Part shown: piece by piece, positions 32,089 to 46,980 of the stretch
Layout: each line of letters begins with the position of its first letter
How positions within the stretch are numbered: the stretch's first letter is position 1
Assembly (NCBI GenBank): GCA_019096065.1
Contig: JAGUCH010000002.1
Coordinates: forward strand, 508,501-572,500
Source: Paracyclopina nana
Taxonomy: Eukaryota > Arthropoda > Copepoda > Cyclopoida > Cyclopettidae
Direction of reading: 5' to 3'
DNA length: 64,000 bases
The notes under the pieces: generated by a model
The model's database searches: none
What the model was told of the DNA's origin: nothing
What the model saw: the letters and a program-made list of their open reading frames with translations, nothing else
Program-made: the position numbers and the translations under genes

Positions 32089-33937
32089 CATGGAAGCTAG
32101 TAAATTGTGCTCAAATTGGCTAGAATCTTAAAAAGACATGAAACAAATAAAAATGTTGCTCACCAGATTCCAGCATTCTCAAAAAAGTCCCCAGGGTTGG
32201 AAAAGGTGGCTTGTTAAAAGGCACAAGCAGTCAAAAGGCACAAGCTGAAAAAGGCACATTTAATTAAGTTAAAGGCTCTTTTTTAGAGAAGCAAAGCATG
32301 GTAATGATCTTTTAAACTTGCTGATTTTCTGAGGCGTGCAAAATTGACATGAAATAGGCGAATTTCTAGACGGGCACCAGTTTACCCAAAATAGACAGTG
32401 GCCTCGAAAAAATCCCCAATTTGCCAAAAGGCACCAGTCAAAAAATGCACCTTAATTTAAGAAAGGCACCAATTTTGCCAAAAAGCCTGTGTTTTTCTAT
32501 AAGGCACTGTTTTTTTATCTTTTTAAAAAAGGCACTGGTCTTGAACAAGGCCCTAGTTAAGTAAAAAGGCAAACTTGGCCTCCGGAAAAAGGCACAGGCT
32601 AGTAAAAGGCACATAGTTAATTTTTAACATTCACTAGCTAGTTCACAAATGCAATGGATTTTAAAAATACAGCTTTTTTACCTCCATTTCGAGCCATTGT
32701 CTTCAGGGAATTATGTCAATAATCAAGCTGTCAATAGGCTTTTAAAATTCGCCATTTTTCGCGCAACATTGTTTACGTTTTGGACTTCAGAGCACTGCAG
32801 CAGCGGAACACTCGAAATTCGAAGACTCAGCTGACGCAAAAGCTCATTGCTCAGTTGCGGTTAGCGCGCCGGGCGCGAGGCGCGCTCGTGAGCACTGAGC
32901 CGGTGAGCCGCCATCAACAGCGTTCCAAGATGCCTCTTTCGTGAAATATCCAAGCTTTCTCAAGAATAGCCAAAATCGACTTCATTCAGGGTGAATTGAC
33001 TGTTTTGGAAGTGTACAATTATCTGCATTAGAGCTGCCAGGATGAATGTTAACAAAACAATTCTAAAAATTACTTTTGGCATCTTTTTTTGCCTCGTTCA
33101 TTCCGGCTATTTTTGGCCAAAGTGAGACGGAAGGAATCTGGCTGCTCTGTGCTTTGAATAAATTTTCTGAAAACTTCTAACTTTCGAAAAGCGCCATCTG
33201 TATTTCCAATTTTTTCTAACATAACAGACCTAAATTGAGGTCAAATAGAAAGAGGTTGCGAGGTTTTCGAATTGAACTTCCTTTTTCTTTGCCATAATTG
33301 CACATAATTAGGGCATCAGTTTTGTATTTGTAATAATAAAAGCATATTATTAACATCACTGAAAAGTCTAACTTTTCTAATAATTAAAATCACCCAAAGT
33401 TAAGTGCATTAGTTATAAAACTATGACTCTAAAAAATGTCCTTCTTAAAAAATTCTTACCCTAAAATTATTTTAATTATCTATGCATGATTTTAAACTTA
33501 CAGAAAAAAGGCCTTTCTTTCAATATAAAAAGAAGATCCTATTTCAAAAAAGCAAAAATTCCAATTTGGAAACAGCAAAAAAGAGTATTTGCTCAGACTG
33601 TGTTATCTGGCTTTAATTGAAAAAAACTAGTTTTCTCCATGTGTATTCTTTCAACCTCTAAAAGTGTGTAGTGTGCTGAAATGGAGGCAAATGAGCAAAA
33701 CAACTCCCTATTATGATTTCTCCTCTATGACATTGAAGTGTGTGAGTGGCTTTAAGCACTTGTTGCTCCCACAGTGGATTTGTGTGTGTGTGTGTGTGAT
33801 GCATGAAAAGTGTACAATGTTTGCGTGGACCTTTTATCTTATTTATTATCATCAGCTGATGAGGAGTGAGAGTTGTGCCACATACTTTTGCAGTTGAAAA
33901 ATTTCACTCTGGCCATCAAAATCTCGTCAAAATAATC
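32089..33937. other. Intergenic region with scattered AAAGGCAC motifs
   Basis: From about 32190 to 32620 the octamer-like AAAGGCAC recurs many times at irregular spacing; the same motif appears at 29415-29510. No coding potential is recognised. A (TG)n run of about 20 bp lies near 33780. The stretch otherwise looks like ordinary AT-rich intergenic DNA upstream of PAPSS. Confidence 0.45.
32770..32930 (+). promoter_or_regulatory. CpG-dense segment, possible PAPSS promoter or 5' UTR
   Basis: This about 160-bp stretch is far richer in CG dinucleotides (for example GCGCGCCGGGCGCGAGGCGC) than the AT-rich DNA around it. It lies 1 kb upstream of the first coding exon of PAPSS. A core promoter or non-coding first exon is plausible. 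No TATA box or initiator was identified with confidence. Confidence 0.3.
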
Positions 33938-37190
<3,253 letters not shown>

Positions 37191-37325
37191 TGATGGGCTT
37201 TCCATTTAGGAGTTGTGATGATTTTAATGTGATTCTGTGTGGTCAAGTAAAGAAAGGCTTATGATGTTATTTTGTACTTTTATTGGAGTTAAGCATATTG
37301 GTTAAGTTAGGTTCAAGATTCAAAC

Positions 37326-39167
37326 TTAGAGTTTCCTGCCCATATCCCATCTTTCCTCCTTGGTCTCTCCATCCTGGCTGGTGAAAGTGGCTGGGCCATG
37401 CCATTGGCCATTTTTCTTCATGCCCACTCTGGTAGCTCCTGATGCACCCTTGAGCACAGCCTTACCAGTCTTGTTACCATTATCATAATAAAAGTCTTCC
37501 CTGCAAAAGTCATGTCAGAGTCACTTGTAGCACCAACATGCATAAAATAACAAATTGCCAAAAGGCCATTTGCAGCAACTTTTATTAGTGCAACTTTCCA
37601 TTAAAACCGTGCATTCCTTGTGCAAATGAGGCATTTAGTTTTTACCTGTGTCCCGCTTTCCAAAAGTACGTTGCTGGCCCATGCTTGACTCCTTTCACGT
37701 AGACACAAGTCTCCTTGTCTCCATTTGAGCCTTTGATGGTGGCCTTTCCATTGATGACTCCATTTTCATAGTTGAACTCAATTCTGTCCCCATTGGCTGA
37801 GAAGAGGTGAGCTGGTCCTTGCGGCTTGTTGTTGACATAATTCCTGATTTCCTTGCTGCTGTCCGGGAAAATGATGGTGGCCCCGCCCTCCAGCCTGCCA
37901 TTGACATAGGTGCGATCTTCACACTCGCCAGAGGGCGTTTGCTTCACTGCCAGCCCTTGCAAAATGCCACTTTCATAGATGCGAGTCTCCACTGCCCCAC
38001 TGGAGTAGTAATACTTGGCAGAACCGTCCAACTTTCCATTCACATAGCATCTCTCCTCCCTGGAAAGCCCATAAAAAAAGATGAAAAAAAAAAGAAAAAA
38101 AAATTCCGACGAGGATGGGATTCGAACCCACGCGTGCAGAGCACATTGGATTAGCAGTCCAACGCCTTAACCACTCGGCCACCTCGTCACTTGTAAATAA
38201 TGAATTTTGCTTTGAGTATTTGTACCTGTCACCATTGTGGCTGACAAAAGTGGCAATGCCATGGAGGATTCCATCTTCATAAGTCCTCTCTTCAGTGTCT
38301 CCATTTGGCAGGAAGAGAGTGGCTGGCCCATGGGGCATTCCAGCTGCATAAGTCCTCTCCTCTGAAGCTCCATTGATTGCAAAATACACAGCTCTGCCTT
38401 TACACACTTTTTAAGTTTAAAACCTCTAAGCTTGAAATTACTTTCAAGTACCTTCAATGACTCCCTCAACATAGTTGAATTCAAATTTGTCCCCATTGGG
38501 ACCATAAATGACTGCAGGTCCTGCCAAGACTCCATCCTCATAGGTCCTCTCTTCCTTTTTGCCACTGTAAACTTTTTTTGGTAACTGAAAAATTTTAATT
38601 TAGTTTATTTAAGGGGCTTACTTGGCAAAATGGACTGTGGAAGGACCTTGCTCATAACCTTCAACATAAGTGCACTCTTCTTTTCCTCCATTAGGGTGGT
38701 AATAAACTGCTTGGCCATGTCTTAATCCTTGGTCCCACATGGCAATGTCATAATGCCCAGATGGAAACCGATGCTCACCCTGGCCTTGCTAGAAGAAAAA
38801 ATTTCATTAAGAAAAATACTTCAACCATTTAAAATGTACCTGCAAGTTGTTCTTCCATTCTCCATTGTATTCTTCCCCATTGAGCCAAATCATTTTTCCT
38901 GGGCCTTCCCTTTTACCATTGACCCACTTGCCAGTGAAGCTTTTCCTTTCCTGAAAAAAAAAATATTTTGTCTGAAGATGGGATTTTTAAAATTTTTTTT
39001 AGGATTACTTGGATGTCTTCAGAGTTGAAGATGACTGTTCCTTTTCCATGTGGCTTTCCATCCTGAACTTCCCCAGTGTAATCACCAAATTGCAACTTGA
39101 GGGATTCCTGTAAATATTTACAGTGACTTTTTTCCCACTGAAATTGACTAGTAACATCTACTGACAA
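37326..39167 (-). CDS. MORN-repeat protein, 436 residues
   Basis: Seven exons (39167-39009, 38950-38840, 38788-38622, 38564-38452, 38397-38226, 38059-37646, 37500-37326) join in phase. The protein is nearly all MORN-like repeats of about 22-24 residues: YTGEVQDGKPHGKGT, FTGKWVNGKREGPG, then many variants of the type EERTYEDGxLxGPAxxxxPNGD. It has no signal peptide or catalytic domain. MORN sheets act as scaffolds at membranes and in cilia or flagella; the role here is not known. The start at 39167 is uncertain because a good acceptor (TATTTACAG) at 39109 could mark an upstream exon. The intron between exons 5 and 6 holds a tRNA gene. Confidence 0.8.
38107..38188 (-). tRNA. tRNA-Ser (GCT anticodon)
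   Basis: This 82-nt tRNA has a perfect 7-bp acceptor stem (GACGAGG with CCTCGTC), G discriminator, D arm (TGGCCGAGTGGTTAAGGC), anticodon stem-loop TTGGACTGCTAATCCAA with GCT, a long variable arm typical of Ser (TGTGCTCTGCACG region) and a T arm with GGTTCGAATCC. No intron. It lies inside an intron of the MORN gene, on the same strand. A, B boxes are intact, so it is likely functional. AGC/AGU codons are its targets. Confidence 0.95.
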
Positions 39168-40054
39168 ATTATGTAGCCTAGCATAGCTAATACAATTTTT
39201 TGTAAAGTTATCAATTGTAGATCAGTTTAAGTGTTGAATAAGCTGAAATCACTGTAAATAGTACTGAAATATTTACAATGTTTTCACCTAAAAACTTTCC
39301 TCTTTAAAATTGAAGTTGCACATGTTCAAAAACTCCATTTTTGAGCTTTTGTATCACCTATTTCTTGTAAAAAGGTAGCAATTTGACAAATAAGATTAAT
39401 GTCATAATTCAAATAAGTTAAACATCATACAAAAGCTCAATTTAGAAAATTCCTAATTCTAATTTTTGCATTTTAACTGATTATTAAGTAAAAAGATTTT
39501 AAGCTCATAAACTTTAAAAAAAATTCAGATTTTTCTCACTTGAACCATGGTTTTCAGCTGTTTTCCTCAACTAGTGAAACACAGTGTGTTGCTGCCTTCA
39601 AAAAACAACTAAAATCGCCCAAGGCCTTCTTCTGCCTTGAACTTGGCTAGTGTTTTTGAGTTATTCTACAGGGTCACGCAGAACGCCAAAAGCAGCAAAC
39701 CTAGCTGAAGAGCAGTTGAGTAGAACCCTGTGCATTCCTCATAACTATGCTGTGGGGAGAAAAAGCTTCAATTGCTGACTTTCTTTTAGCAATTTGATTG
39801 TTTTGGCCTTGGAAAGTTGCCACTTGAAAGATGCGCGCCGCCTTTGCTACAAAGCTTGGCCTTCACCAGCTAAGGCCAAGCCTTGAATTTTGACTGTTTG
39901 AGCAACAGATGTGCAATGTAGAAATTGAGTGGGCAGCAAATGCAGGTATATAGAAATAAGGTCAGAGTCCTTGAAAAGTGTGTGCATGTGTACATTGTTC
40001 ACAGTGGGAGTTTTATCGATGAATGCATTGAATTTCAAAGGCTGCGAAATTGCA
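39168..40054. other. AT-rich intergenic region upstream of the MORN gene
   Basis: No coding sequence, RNA gene or tandem structure is recognised. Short open frames lack any domain. The promoter of the minus-strand MORN gene presumably lies here. Confidence 0.4.
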
Positions 40055-40113
40055 GATTCGCATTTTATGCTAGGTGCAAGAAAGCAGATTCGCATTTTGT
40101 GCTATGTGTATAA
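40055..40113 (+). repeat. Minisatellite E, left remnant
   Basis: Two units of the GCAGATTCGCATTTT type lie before the copy-2 insertion. They continue as the main array at 40895, so copy 2 of the hairpin repeat was inserted into the minisatellite. Confidence 0.75.
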
Positions 40114-40894
40114 TATCTATTTATATATGTAAACAATTTATAAAACAAGCTAATAAAATAGCTGAGCAAATTTTGTAAAGTAGAAATCGAGTGGCATTTT
40201 TGCGGGCTCGAGCTTGCGAGAGCCAAGTAATGCCACGAGAGTTTTACTTTGCAAAATGAGCTCAGATGTTTTGTAAGCCTGTTTTATAATTTATATACAT
40301 ATATATAAGATTTTATATGATGGAAAGTAATTTTCAAATGTTAATGAAGTCACCAGGGCAGGCGATCTGGACTTAGCAGTTGATCAATAACATGAAGGAT
40401 AGGAATGAAATGAACTAAGTAGTGCAAGAGTAACAGAAAGCGTTAATCAATCAATTAAAAAATTGTGCATTTAGAATTTGGCATTTTTGGGGGCTAAAAG
40501 ATGTGTTAGATTAAGTTTTGTCTGGTACCTCTGAAAAGGCTCTACTGTTCTACTAAGCTTAGCTCAGCTGAGAATAAGAATAAGAAGGAATTCTGACATT
40601 AATTATTCTGTCTGTATTGGTAGCTCAGTCAGTAGAGCGTTGGACTCCTAATCTAGATGATCAGGGTTCGATCCCCATACTCGGCATTTTTTCTCCTTTT
40701 TTCTAACATGGGATTTACTTCTTGGACAATATCATGGTCTCTGGTCAAACAGAGGAGCAACACACCTTATAAAATACTTTATAATGCGTGTCACTTGATA
40801 AAGTTAAACGTCAGAGCTTTTATATATGTATAGTAATATGAACTGAGACGAATTGGTAAACTGAATTATACATGCGAAAATTGCTTTCCATCAT
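40114..40894 (+). repeat. Interspersed hairpin/tRNA-like repeat, copy 2
   Basis: This 781-bp copy is close to copy 1 over its full length, with the same palindrome, tRNA-like segment (about 40611-40687) and end inverted repeat. It is again flanked by ATAA (40110-40113 and 40895-40898). The flanks are minisatellite E on both sides, which gives a clean insertion site. Confidence 0.85.
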
Positions 40895-41540
40895 ATAAAA
40901 GCAGATTCGCATTTTATGCTGTGTGTATAAAAGCAGATTCGGATTTTATGCTATGTGCAAAAAAGCAGATTCGCATTTTTGATAGGTGCAAAAAAGCAGA
41001 TTCGCATTTTATGCTAGGTGCACAAAAGCAGATTTGCATTTAACCTTGGTGTAAAAAAGCAGATTCGCATTTTTGCTAGGTGCAAAAAAGCAGATTCGCA
41101 TTTTTGCTAGGTGCAAAAAAGCAGATTCGTATTTTATTAGTTGGAAAAAAGCAGATTCGCATTTTATGCTAGGTGCACAAATGCAGATTTGCATTTAACC
41201 TTGGTGTAAAAAAGAAGATTCGCTTTTTTGCTAGGTGCAAAAAAGCAGATTCTTTCAAAGATTTGCATTTTATACTAGGTTTAAAAAAACAGATTTGCGA
41301 AAAAAGCAGATTCGCATTTTTGCTTGCTGCTAAAAAGCAGATTCATATTACATTATAGTTGCAAAAAAGCAGATTCGCATTTTATGCTAGGTGCAAAAAA
41401 AACAGATTTGTATTTTACCTTGATGTAAAAAAGCAGATTCTCATTTTTGCTGGTGCAAAAAAGCAGAATCGCATTTTGCTCGGTGCTTAAAAGCAGATTA
41501 GCATTTTAGCATGTTGAAAAAAGTAGATTTGCATTTTTAT
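40895..41540 (+). repeat. Minisatellite E, main array
   Basis: About 20 units of 30-34 bp follow the pattern AAAAAGCAGATTCGCATTTT then TGCTAGGTGC, with substitutions and small indels. Isolated units occur further on near 42355, and reversed ones near 42815-42860. The array lies between inverted copies 2 and 3 of the hairpin repeat. Confidence 0.85.
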
Positions 41541-42272
41541 ATGATGGAAAGCAATTTTCGCATGTATAATTCAGTTTACCAATTCGTCTCAGTTCATATA
41601 ACTACACATATATAAAGGCTCTGACGTTTTACTTTATCAAGTGACACACATTATAAAGTATTTTTTAAGGTGTGTTGCTCCTCTGTTTGACCAGAGGCCA
41701 TGATATTGTCCAAGAAGTAAATCCCGTTGCAGAAAAAAAGGAGAAAAAATGCCTTGTTTGGGATCGAACCCTGATCATCTAGATTAGGAGTCCGACGCTC
41801 TACTGACTGAGCTACTAATTTACATTAAAATTTGGTTGGTAAAATTTGTTTTAACAATGAAAGTGCTCTTCTACTAAGCTTAGCTCAGCTTAGTAGAAGA
41901 GTCTCTTTCAGAGATACCAGACAAAACTTGATCTAACACATATTTTAGCTTAAAAAAGTGCCAAATTCAAAATGCACACTTTTTAAGTGATTGATTAGCA
42001 CTTTCAGCTACTCTAGCACTACTGAGGGCCTCTCAACTTCATTAACATTTGAAAATTACTTTCCATCATATAAAATCGTATATATATGTAAACAAATTAT
42101 AAAACAGGCTTACAAAATGTCTGAGCTCATTTTGCAAAGTCAAAATCTCGTGGCATTACTTGGCTCTCGCAAGCTTGAGCCCGCAAAAATGCCACTTGAT
42201 TTTTACTTTACAAAATTTGCTCAGCCATTTTATTAGCTTGTTTTATAAATTGTTTACATATATAAATAGATA
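41541..42272 (-). repeat. Interspersed hairpin/tRNA-like repeat, copy 3 (inverted)
   Basis: This 732-bp copy is the reverse complement of copies 1 and 2, with some deletions. It carries the tRNA-like segment on minus (about 41750-41825) and the palindrome at its right end. TTAT (the complement of ATAA) flanks it at 41537-41540 and 42273-42276. With copy 2 it forms a large inverted pair around the minisatellite. Confidence 0.8.
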
Positions 42273-43086
42273 TTATGGTTCTTCAAGATAAACTTGTACA
42301 GAAGCTTATTTATGAAGAAATAAATTTTTTGAAAAAGAGTGCTCAAATTGCTAGTTGCAAAAAAGCAGATTCGCTTTATAACATTTGTATTATTTGAAAT
42401 TTAAATATTTTGCATTTTGTGCCCTATTCTTGTCAACAGTTTCATGCAATTTGGCTATGAATCATTCAAAAAGTGTCCATTAAAATTGATGAATAGGCTA
42501 GCTGCGGAAATGATGTCCAATTCAAGGATTTTTTGCCACACTTTCCGGAGAATTGCCAAAAAGAGGCCAATTTCATTTGATATACAACGCTTTTGTGGTT
42601 CGTTATGCACCATTGCAATTAGTGTTGAATGAACTTTATAATTCAGTTATCAATCAAAAGCAAACCTTTATCAAAATGCCAATTGAACACAAGCCAATAT
42701 TTTTAAGTACATTTGAAAATTCCCAAAACTTTTAAAATTCAGCAAATACACTATTTATGCTTGTCAAAACATTTCCATAACATGTATTTTATGCAAATTA
42801 TCTGTCAAAAAGCGAATCTGCTTTTTAGCAACTGGCAAAAACGCGAATCAGCAAATTAGCAACCTGTAAAAAAACACCTATATTTGTTTCTTATAACAGC
42901 ACTTTCCAACACCATAAATCAATACATCAAACATTTATTCTTAAAAAATCATTGCTAATTTTGACGCAAAAAATGTTATACACACAAACAAAAAAATTCT
43001 TATTTCAATAGTTCAAATAAAATTATAGTCAAACATTCCAATTTAGATGTCAATCATGCTAGAAATGTGTCAAATGGAGCAGAAAA
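42273..43086. other. AT-rich intergenic region
   Basis: It holds one stray minisatellite E unit (about 42350-42375) and reversed ones near 42815-42860. No gene is recognised. It is the 3' flank of the minus-strand DEG/ENaC gene. Confidence 0.4.
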
Positions 43087-44647
43087 TCAATTGAAGAGTC
43101 TGATGGTGTCCACAAATTGGAATATTGAGATGAAAGAAAATCCCAAAAAAAGTCCAAGTGTCCCACCAATTTCCCCAATTAAGCTTTGCAGGTCATAAGT
43201 GACAGTGTCTTGAACATTGACAAAAAAGTCTGACTCAAAAACTATGGCAAGTCCAGCTGCATTGAAGTCACTGTCTTTCTCCACTCTTTGTTCTTTTGGC
43301 GCCAATTTGTAGATGACATTGGAACATGCTACCAGATTGGGGCAAGTTTGCAGCATTTCACACTGATTATAGTCTTTGTCATAATGGTAATGACATTTGT
43401 AGTAACGCTTCAATTCACTCCAATTGGACGATTTGAAGTCACAAAGCTCACCATCATTATTATTGAACTCATTTATGCCATCAAATGGTAAACTGCACTT
43501 GAACTTGTCCTGTATGAGCTTCATAACCTAAAATACATAAAAAGTCTATATTCCATTTTTTATAAATGCCAAATTGAACATTAGCTCAATTTTCTCCCAA
43601 TTTAAGTTTAGTTCTAATTTTTGCAATCAAATCAACTTTTTTTCAAATAACTTGTTCATTGAATTTTTTTATCGAATAATTTTAATGTTAATGAACAATT
43701 TGTCACGAACATGAAAATAACATTTTGCTTTTAAAAATAATGCATTATTTAAAATTTCTTTTCATTTTTAGCAAAAAAATGATCAAAGCAAATGAACTTT
43801 TTTTTAATCTAAAATAAATCAATTCTTTGTAAAAAAAAAAAAAACAATTTTGTAATGTTTAGCTCATATTAAAAGCAATGAAATATTTTGATTTCATAAC
43901 CTTGTTATTGAGACAAGTCATGTAACCTCCATGTATTGAGCAAGGTTTGAGCTCAGTATTAATTGTCTCAATGGATATTTTCTCAGCTGAAACAACTTTA
44001 AACTCCTTTGGGCCAATTTCTATCATGGCCTTTTTGTACAAAGCATCAGCTGCATCATTGATAGCCAAATCCTTGTGTAAAATGACTTGAATTGGAGGTG
44101 GAGTTTCCCCATAAAAACTGACCAATTCATCAAAGTCAAAATGAAAAACAATGCCAAATGACATTTTCTCAGTGGCTGACTGCAAATTGGCAAATTTCTG
44201 TCTTGACTGAAAAGTGTAGCAAAATCCAAATTCCCAATGTAGCAAAGGCTCAAATAATTCACTCAAAATTATGTTCTCATTGATGAACATCACTTGCACA
44301 AAATTCTCAATTTTCCACTGAATCAATTTGAAGGAGTCATTGTAAGTCAAAATTTGACTACTTTTTGATGCATCTCCCAAAAAGTCAATCAAATTTGTTG
44401 ATTCCAGCTTGAAGGCTGAGTGGAATTTTCTGGGAAAAAATGAGGGGCAAATGGAGATGATTGGAATTTCAATATTGCCATGATTATCATCTCCCCATTT
44501 GTATTGGACAAGTGTGGAAATGTTGTTGTACTTCAGCTTGACATAGGCCTTGCTTCCCCAAAAAATGGCAATTGAGAAAAAGGCAATTTTGCAGCAAATT
44601 TGCAAGTACCAGCATAATTTCTTCTTCATCTCTTCTCTTTGCTTCAT
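43087..44647 (-). CDS. DEG/ENaC (pickpocket-like) channel subunit 3
   Basis: Two exons (44647-43901 and 43527-43087) join in phase 0 to 395 residues; the intron is 373 bp. TM1 is IAFFSIAIFWGSKAYV, preceded by a short cytosolic stretch. The ectodomain has cysteines (CSLPFD, CDF, CHYHYD, CEMLQTC). TM2 carries the classic family sequence GGTLGLFLGFSFISIFQF with the G-F-S filter. It is diverged from the tandem pair at 14.8-28.0 kb and has a different exon structure, so it is an older paralogue. An upstream in-frame Met at 44701 is an alternative start. Stimulus and partner subunits are unknown. Confidence 0.85.
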
Positions 44648-45145
44648 TTTAAGCAACTGAAAGCAAACACATTGGGAAAATTGGAGAATGCTAATGAGCA
44701 AAAAATGCCATTATGGCAATTTGGCATGAAATGTGATTATCTGATTAAGATCAATTTAAAAGATAATTGCAATTGCCAGACTGAAAAATAACTAAACATT
44801 TTGTATTTATAAGTTTTTTTGATCTATTTATGGCCTTCATAATGTTCTGAAAAAATTAAATTTGCTGTAAAATTGATACAGACTTTTTAAAAGATTTTCC
44901 ATTAAGTGCAAAAAGTTTGATTATTTATGAATTAGGCTCTAGTTTATAGCAGAGTTCACAAACATTGTAGTTGACAAAATGACATGCTTCATTTCAATGG
45001 AGATTCATGGTAATTCACAAGCCATAATTACCATTCAAAAGGTCTGCCATGCATGACTTTTCAAAAAAAGCTTGCCCACAAGTAGTGGACTTAAAAAAAT
45101 CACAGTCAAGCAGAGACTTATAGTCTGGCAGGACTTGCTAAAATA
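44648..45145. other. Divergent intergenic region
   Basis: It separates the minus-strand channel gene from the plus-strand FAS1 gene and presumably carries both promoters. It is AT-rich, and no repeat or further gene is seen. Confidence 0.4.
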
Positions 45146-46103
45146 ATGCATCTTCTCACTTTGGCACTGTTTCTGCCTTTGGTCTTGGCCCAAGAAATCA
45201 GTGAAGAGTCTTCAACTGAAAATGGAATTGTCTCTAGAGAAGAAGAACCTGAATTGGGCATTCAAAGCTTTGAGGAAGTCACAGAACAAGAGGATGCGAA
45301 GAAATTTGAGTCTAAAGCCCTGATTGACCCCAAAGCCTTCTACTATGTCTTCAAAAATGGCAAGGACTCTTCATATGGGTATGGAGGAAGTACCAGAGCT
45401 TCCAGACCTTCTTACCAAGCCTGGAAACCAAGTGATTTAACCTTGGAAATGACCTCTAAACTCAAGACTCATGTTTCTGTTCTCAATTTCAGTTTTCACT
45501 AGCAACACAAGAGCTCAACAACAGCAGCCATCTTGGCCAAGAACTAGCCAGTCTCAACCTCCACTGGTTCAATACCCATCCACTTATGCAACCAGTCTGG
45601 CCCAAAGGTACATTCCAGACCAGTTAAGAAGCCTGGGCTTCAGGATGTTGGCTGATCTGATAGAGCGCGCAGGGCTAACTGAGGCACTTAAGTCCCCAGG
45701 GCCATACACTGTGTTTGCCCCTACAGATAGAGCCTTCCAGAAATTCATCGGTCAGAGGGGAGCAGAGTACAGAAATGACATCTTGAGTGACAAGACTCTG
45801 CTGCAAAACATCCTCCTCCAACATGTGGCTTCAGGCAGGTTGAGGTCCAATGATTTGGTTGATGAAATGAAGATCAGAACCTTGGCTGACAACACTCTGA
45901 ACATTCTTGACACTAGAGATGGACTCACTGTGGCTGGATCTCTGTTCACTCAAGGAGGACTGAACCAATTGGCCCTGAATGGCATCATTCACTCCATCAA
46001 TGATGTCATCTACCCTTATGTCTCTGATGAAGAGTCCACAACCAGGAGACCAAGCATCACAAGGTTCTTAGACAGGGCTCTAAGACGCCTAAAGTCCTTG
46101 TAA
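45146..46103 (+). CDS. Secreted single-FAS1-domain protein
   Basis: Two exons (45146-45431 and 45493-46103) join in phase 1 to 298 residues. MHLLTLALFLPLVLA is a signal peptide. An acidic low-complexity stretch follows, then a Gln/Pro/Ser-rich linker and one fasciclin (FAS1) domain at about 140-275. FAS1 hallmarks are seen: GPYTVFAPTDRAF, the H1-like LLQNILLQHV and LNGIIHSINDVIYP. No GPI signal or membrane segment. FAS1 proteins mediate adhesion in the extracellular matrix. The stop is only 22 nt upstream of the acceptor of the cholinesterase exon, so the two genes abut or share transcription. Confidence 0.85.
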
Positions 46104-46125
46104 ATTTAATGAAACATTTGTGCAG

Positions 46126-46446
46126 GTTTGCTGGTCAGAGGTCAGATGACCCTGAACTGATTGTCAGGATCCAACCAGGAAGGGTCAGAGGCATCCCTTT
46201 GAGTCCAGAGGTGAGAGCTTGGCTCGGTATTCCCTATGCTGAGCCACCAGTGGGCAGGTTCAGGTTTTCGAGGCCCAGGCAAGTGAAGCCTTGGGATAGG
46301 GACTTGATCAAGGAAGCCAGTAGTCTGCCCAAGGCTTGCCCCCAGACACCGGATGAGTTCTTTGGCAACTTTTCTGGCTCACAACAATGGAACCCCAACA
46401 CCAGAATCGATGAAGATTGCCTCTACTTGAATGTCTTCACACCAGC
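46126..46446 (+). CDS. Acetylcholinesterase-like gene, 5' part (split by gypsy element)
   Basis: An exon opening after acceptor TTTGTGCAG (46125) encodes the start of an alpha/beta-hydrolase: RGIPLSPEVRAWLGIPYAEP, then FSGSQQWNPN, whose Trp matches the choline-binding Trp84 of Torpedo AChE, then EDCLYLNVFTPA. It is cut by the retroelement in the PAN codons. CCAGC (46442-46446) is the target-site duplication and the frame resumes at 54321. No signal peptide is found upstream; the in-frame ATG at 46109 gives no signal sequence. The exon begins in phase 2, so at least one upstream exon is missing or lies within the FAS1 locus. Confidence 0.8.
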
Positions 46447-46743
46447 TGGTTGGTCCCGACCTCGTGGGTGACACTTAAGGCACTACTACTCGAGCTACGT
46501 CGGTTGGATCCCTGGTCTTGTACCAGGAAACCGTGAGCACTACTACGCCGAGATTCACCAGATCGAGGCGAACGTATCCACTTTGATACGAGATGTGTAC
46601 TGAGTGTAATTCAGTGCAAGCTTAAGCAATACAGAAAGAATGAATGAGTGCACGCGCGCGCTGGGGTAACAAGGGAGTATCTACTATAGCTATAATACAC
46701 GTGAGAGTCAATATAGGGAAGTATGCTTCAACATGATACAACA
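46447..46743 (-). repeat. Gypsy-type LTR (3' LTR)
   Basis: This is the uninterrupted 297-bp LTR copy. Its right edge abuts CCTCCCCC, the complement of the polypurine tract. It still contains the GCTTCAAC octamer that is the nested insertion site in the other LTR. Confidence 0.95.
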
Positions 46744-46980
46744 CCTCCCCCAAGTGGGTACGGATACCCCTGGGTAGCTGTAATCACTAACATATTAGCC
46801 TATCAATTGACCTCGAACTACTCTAATTTTGGGGCCTAGGATTTATGATATACCTAGCAAGCGAGAATTTCGATGAGAGCATAAAAAACCTAATGAAATA
46901 GAAAAATAGGAAAAATGCATAGCGTATCAAAATTCAGTTCCATCATCCGATCCAGTGTCTTCATTTCTCTATGTTGCTCT

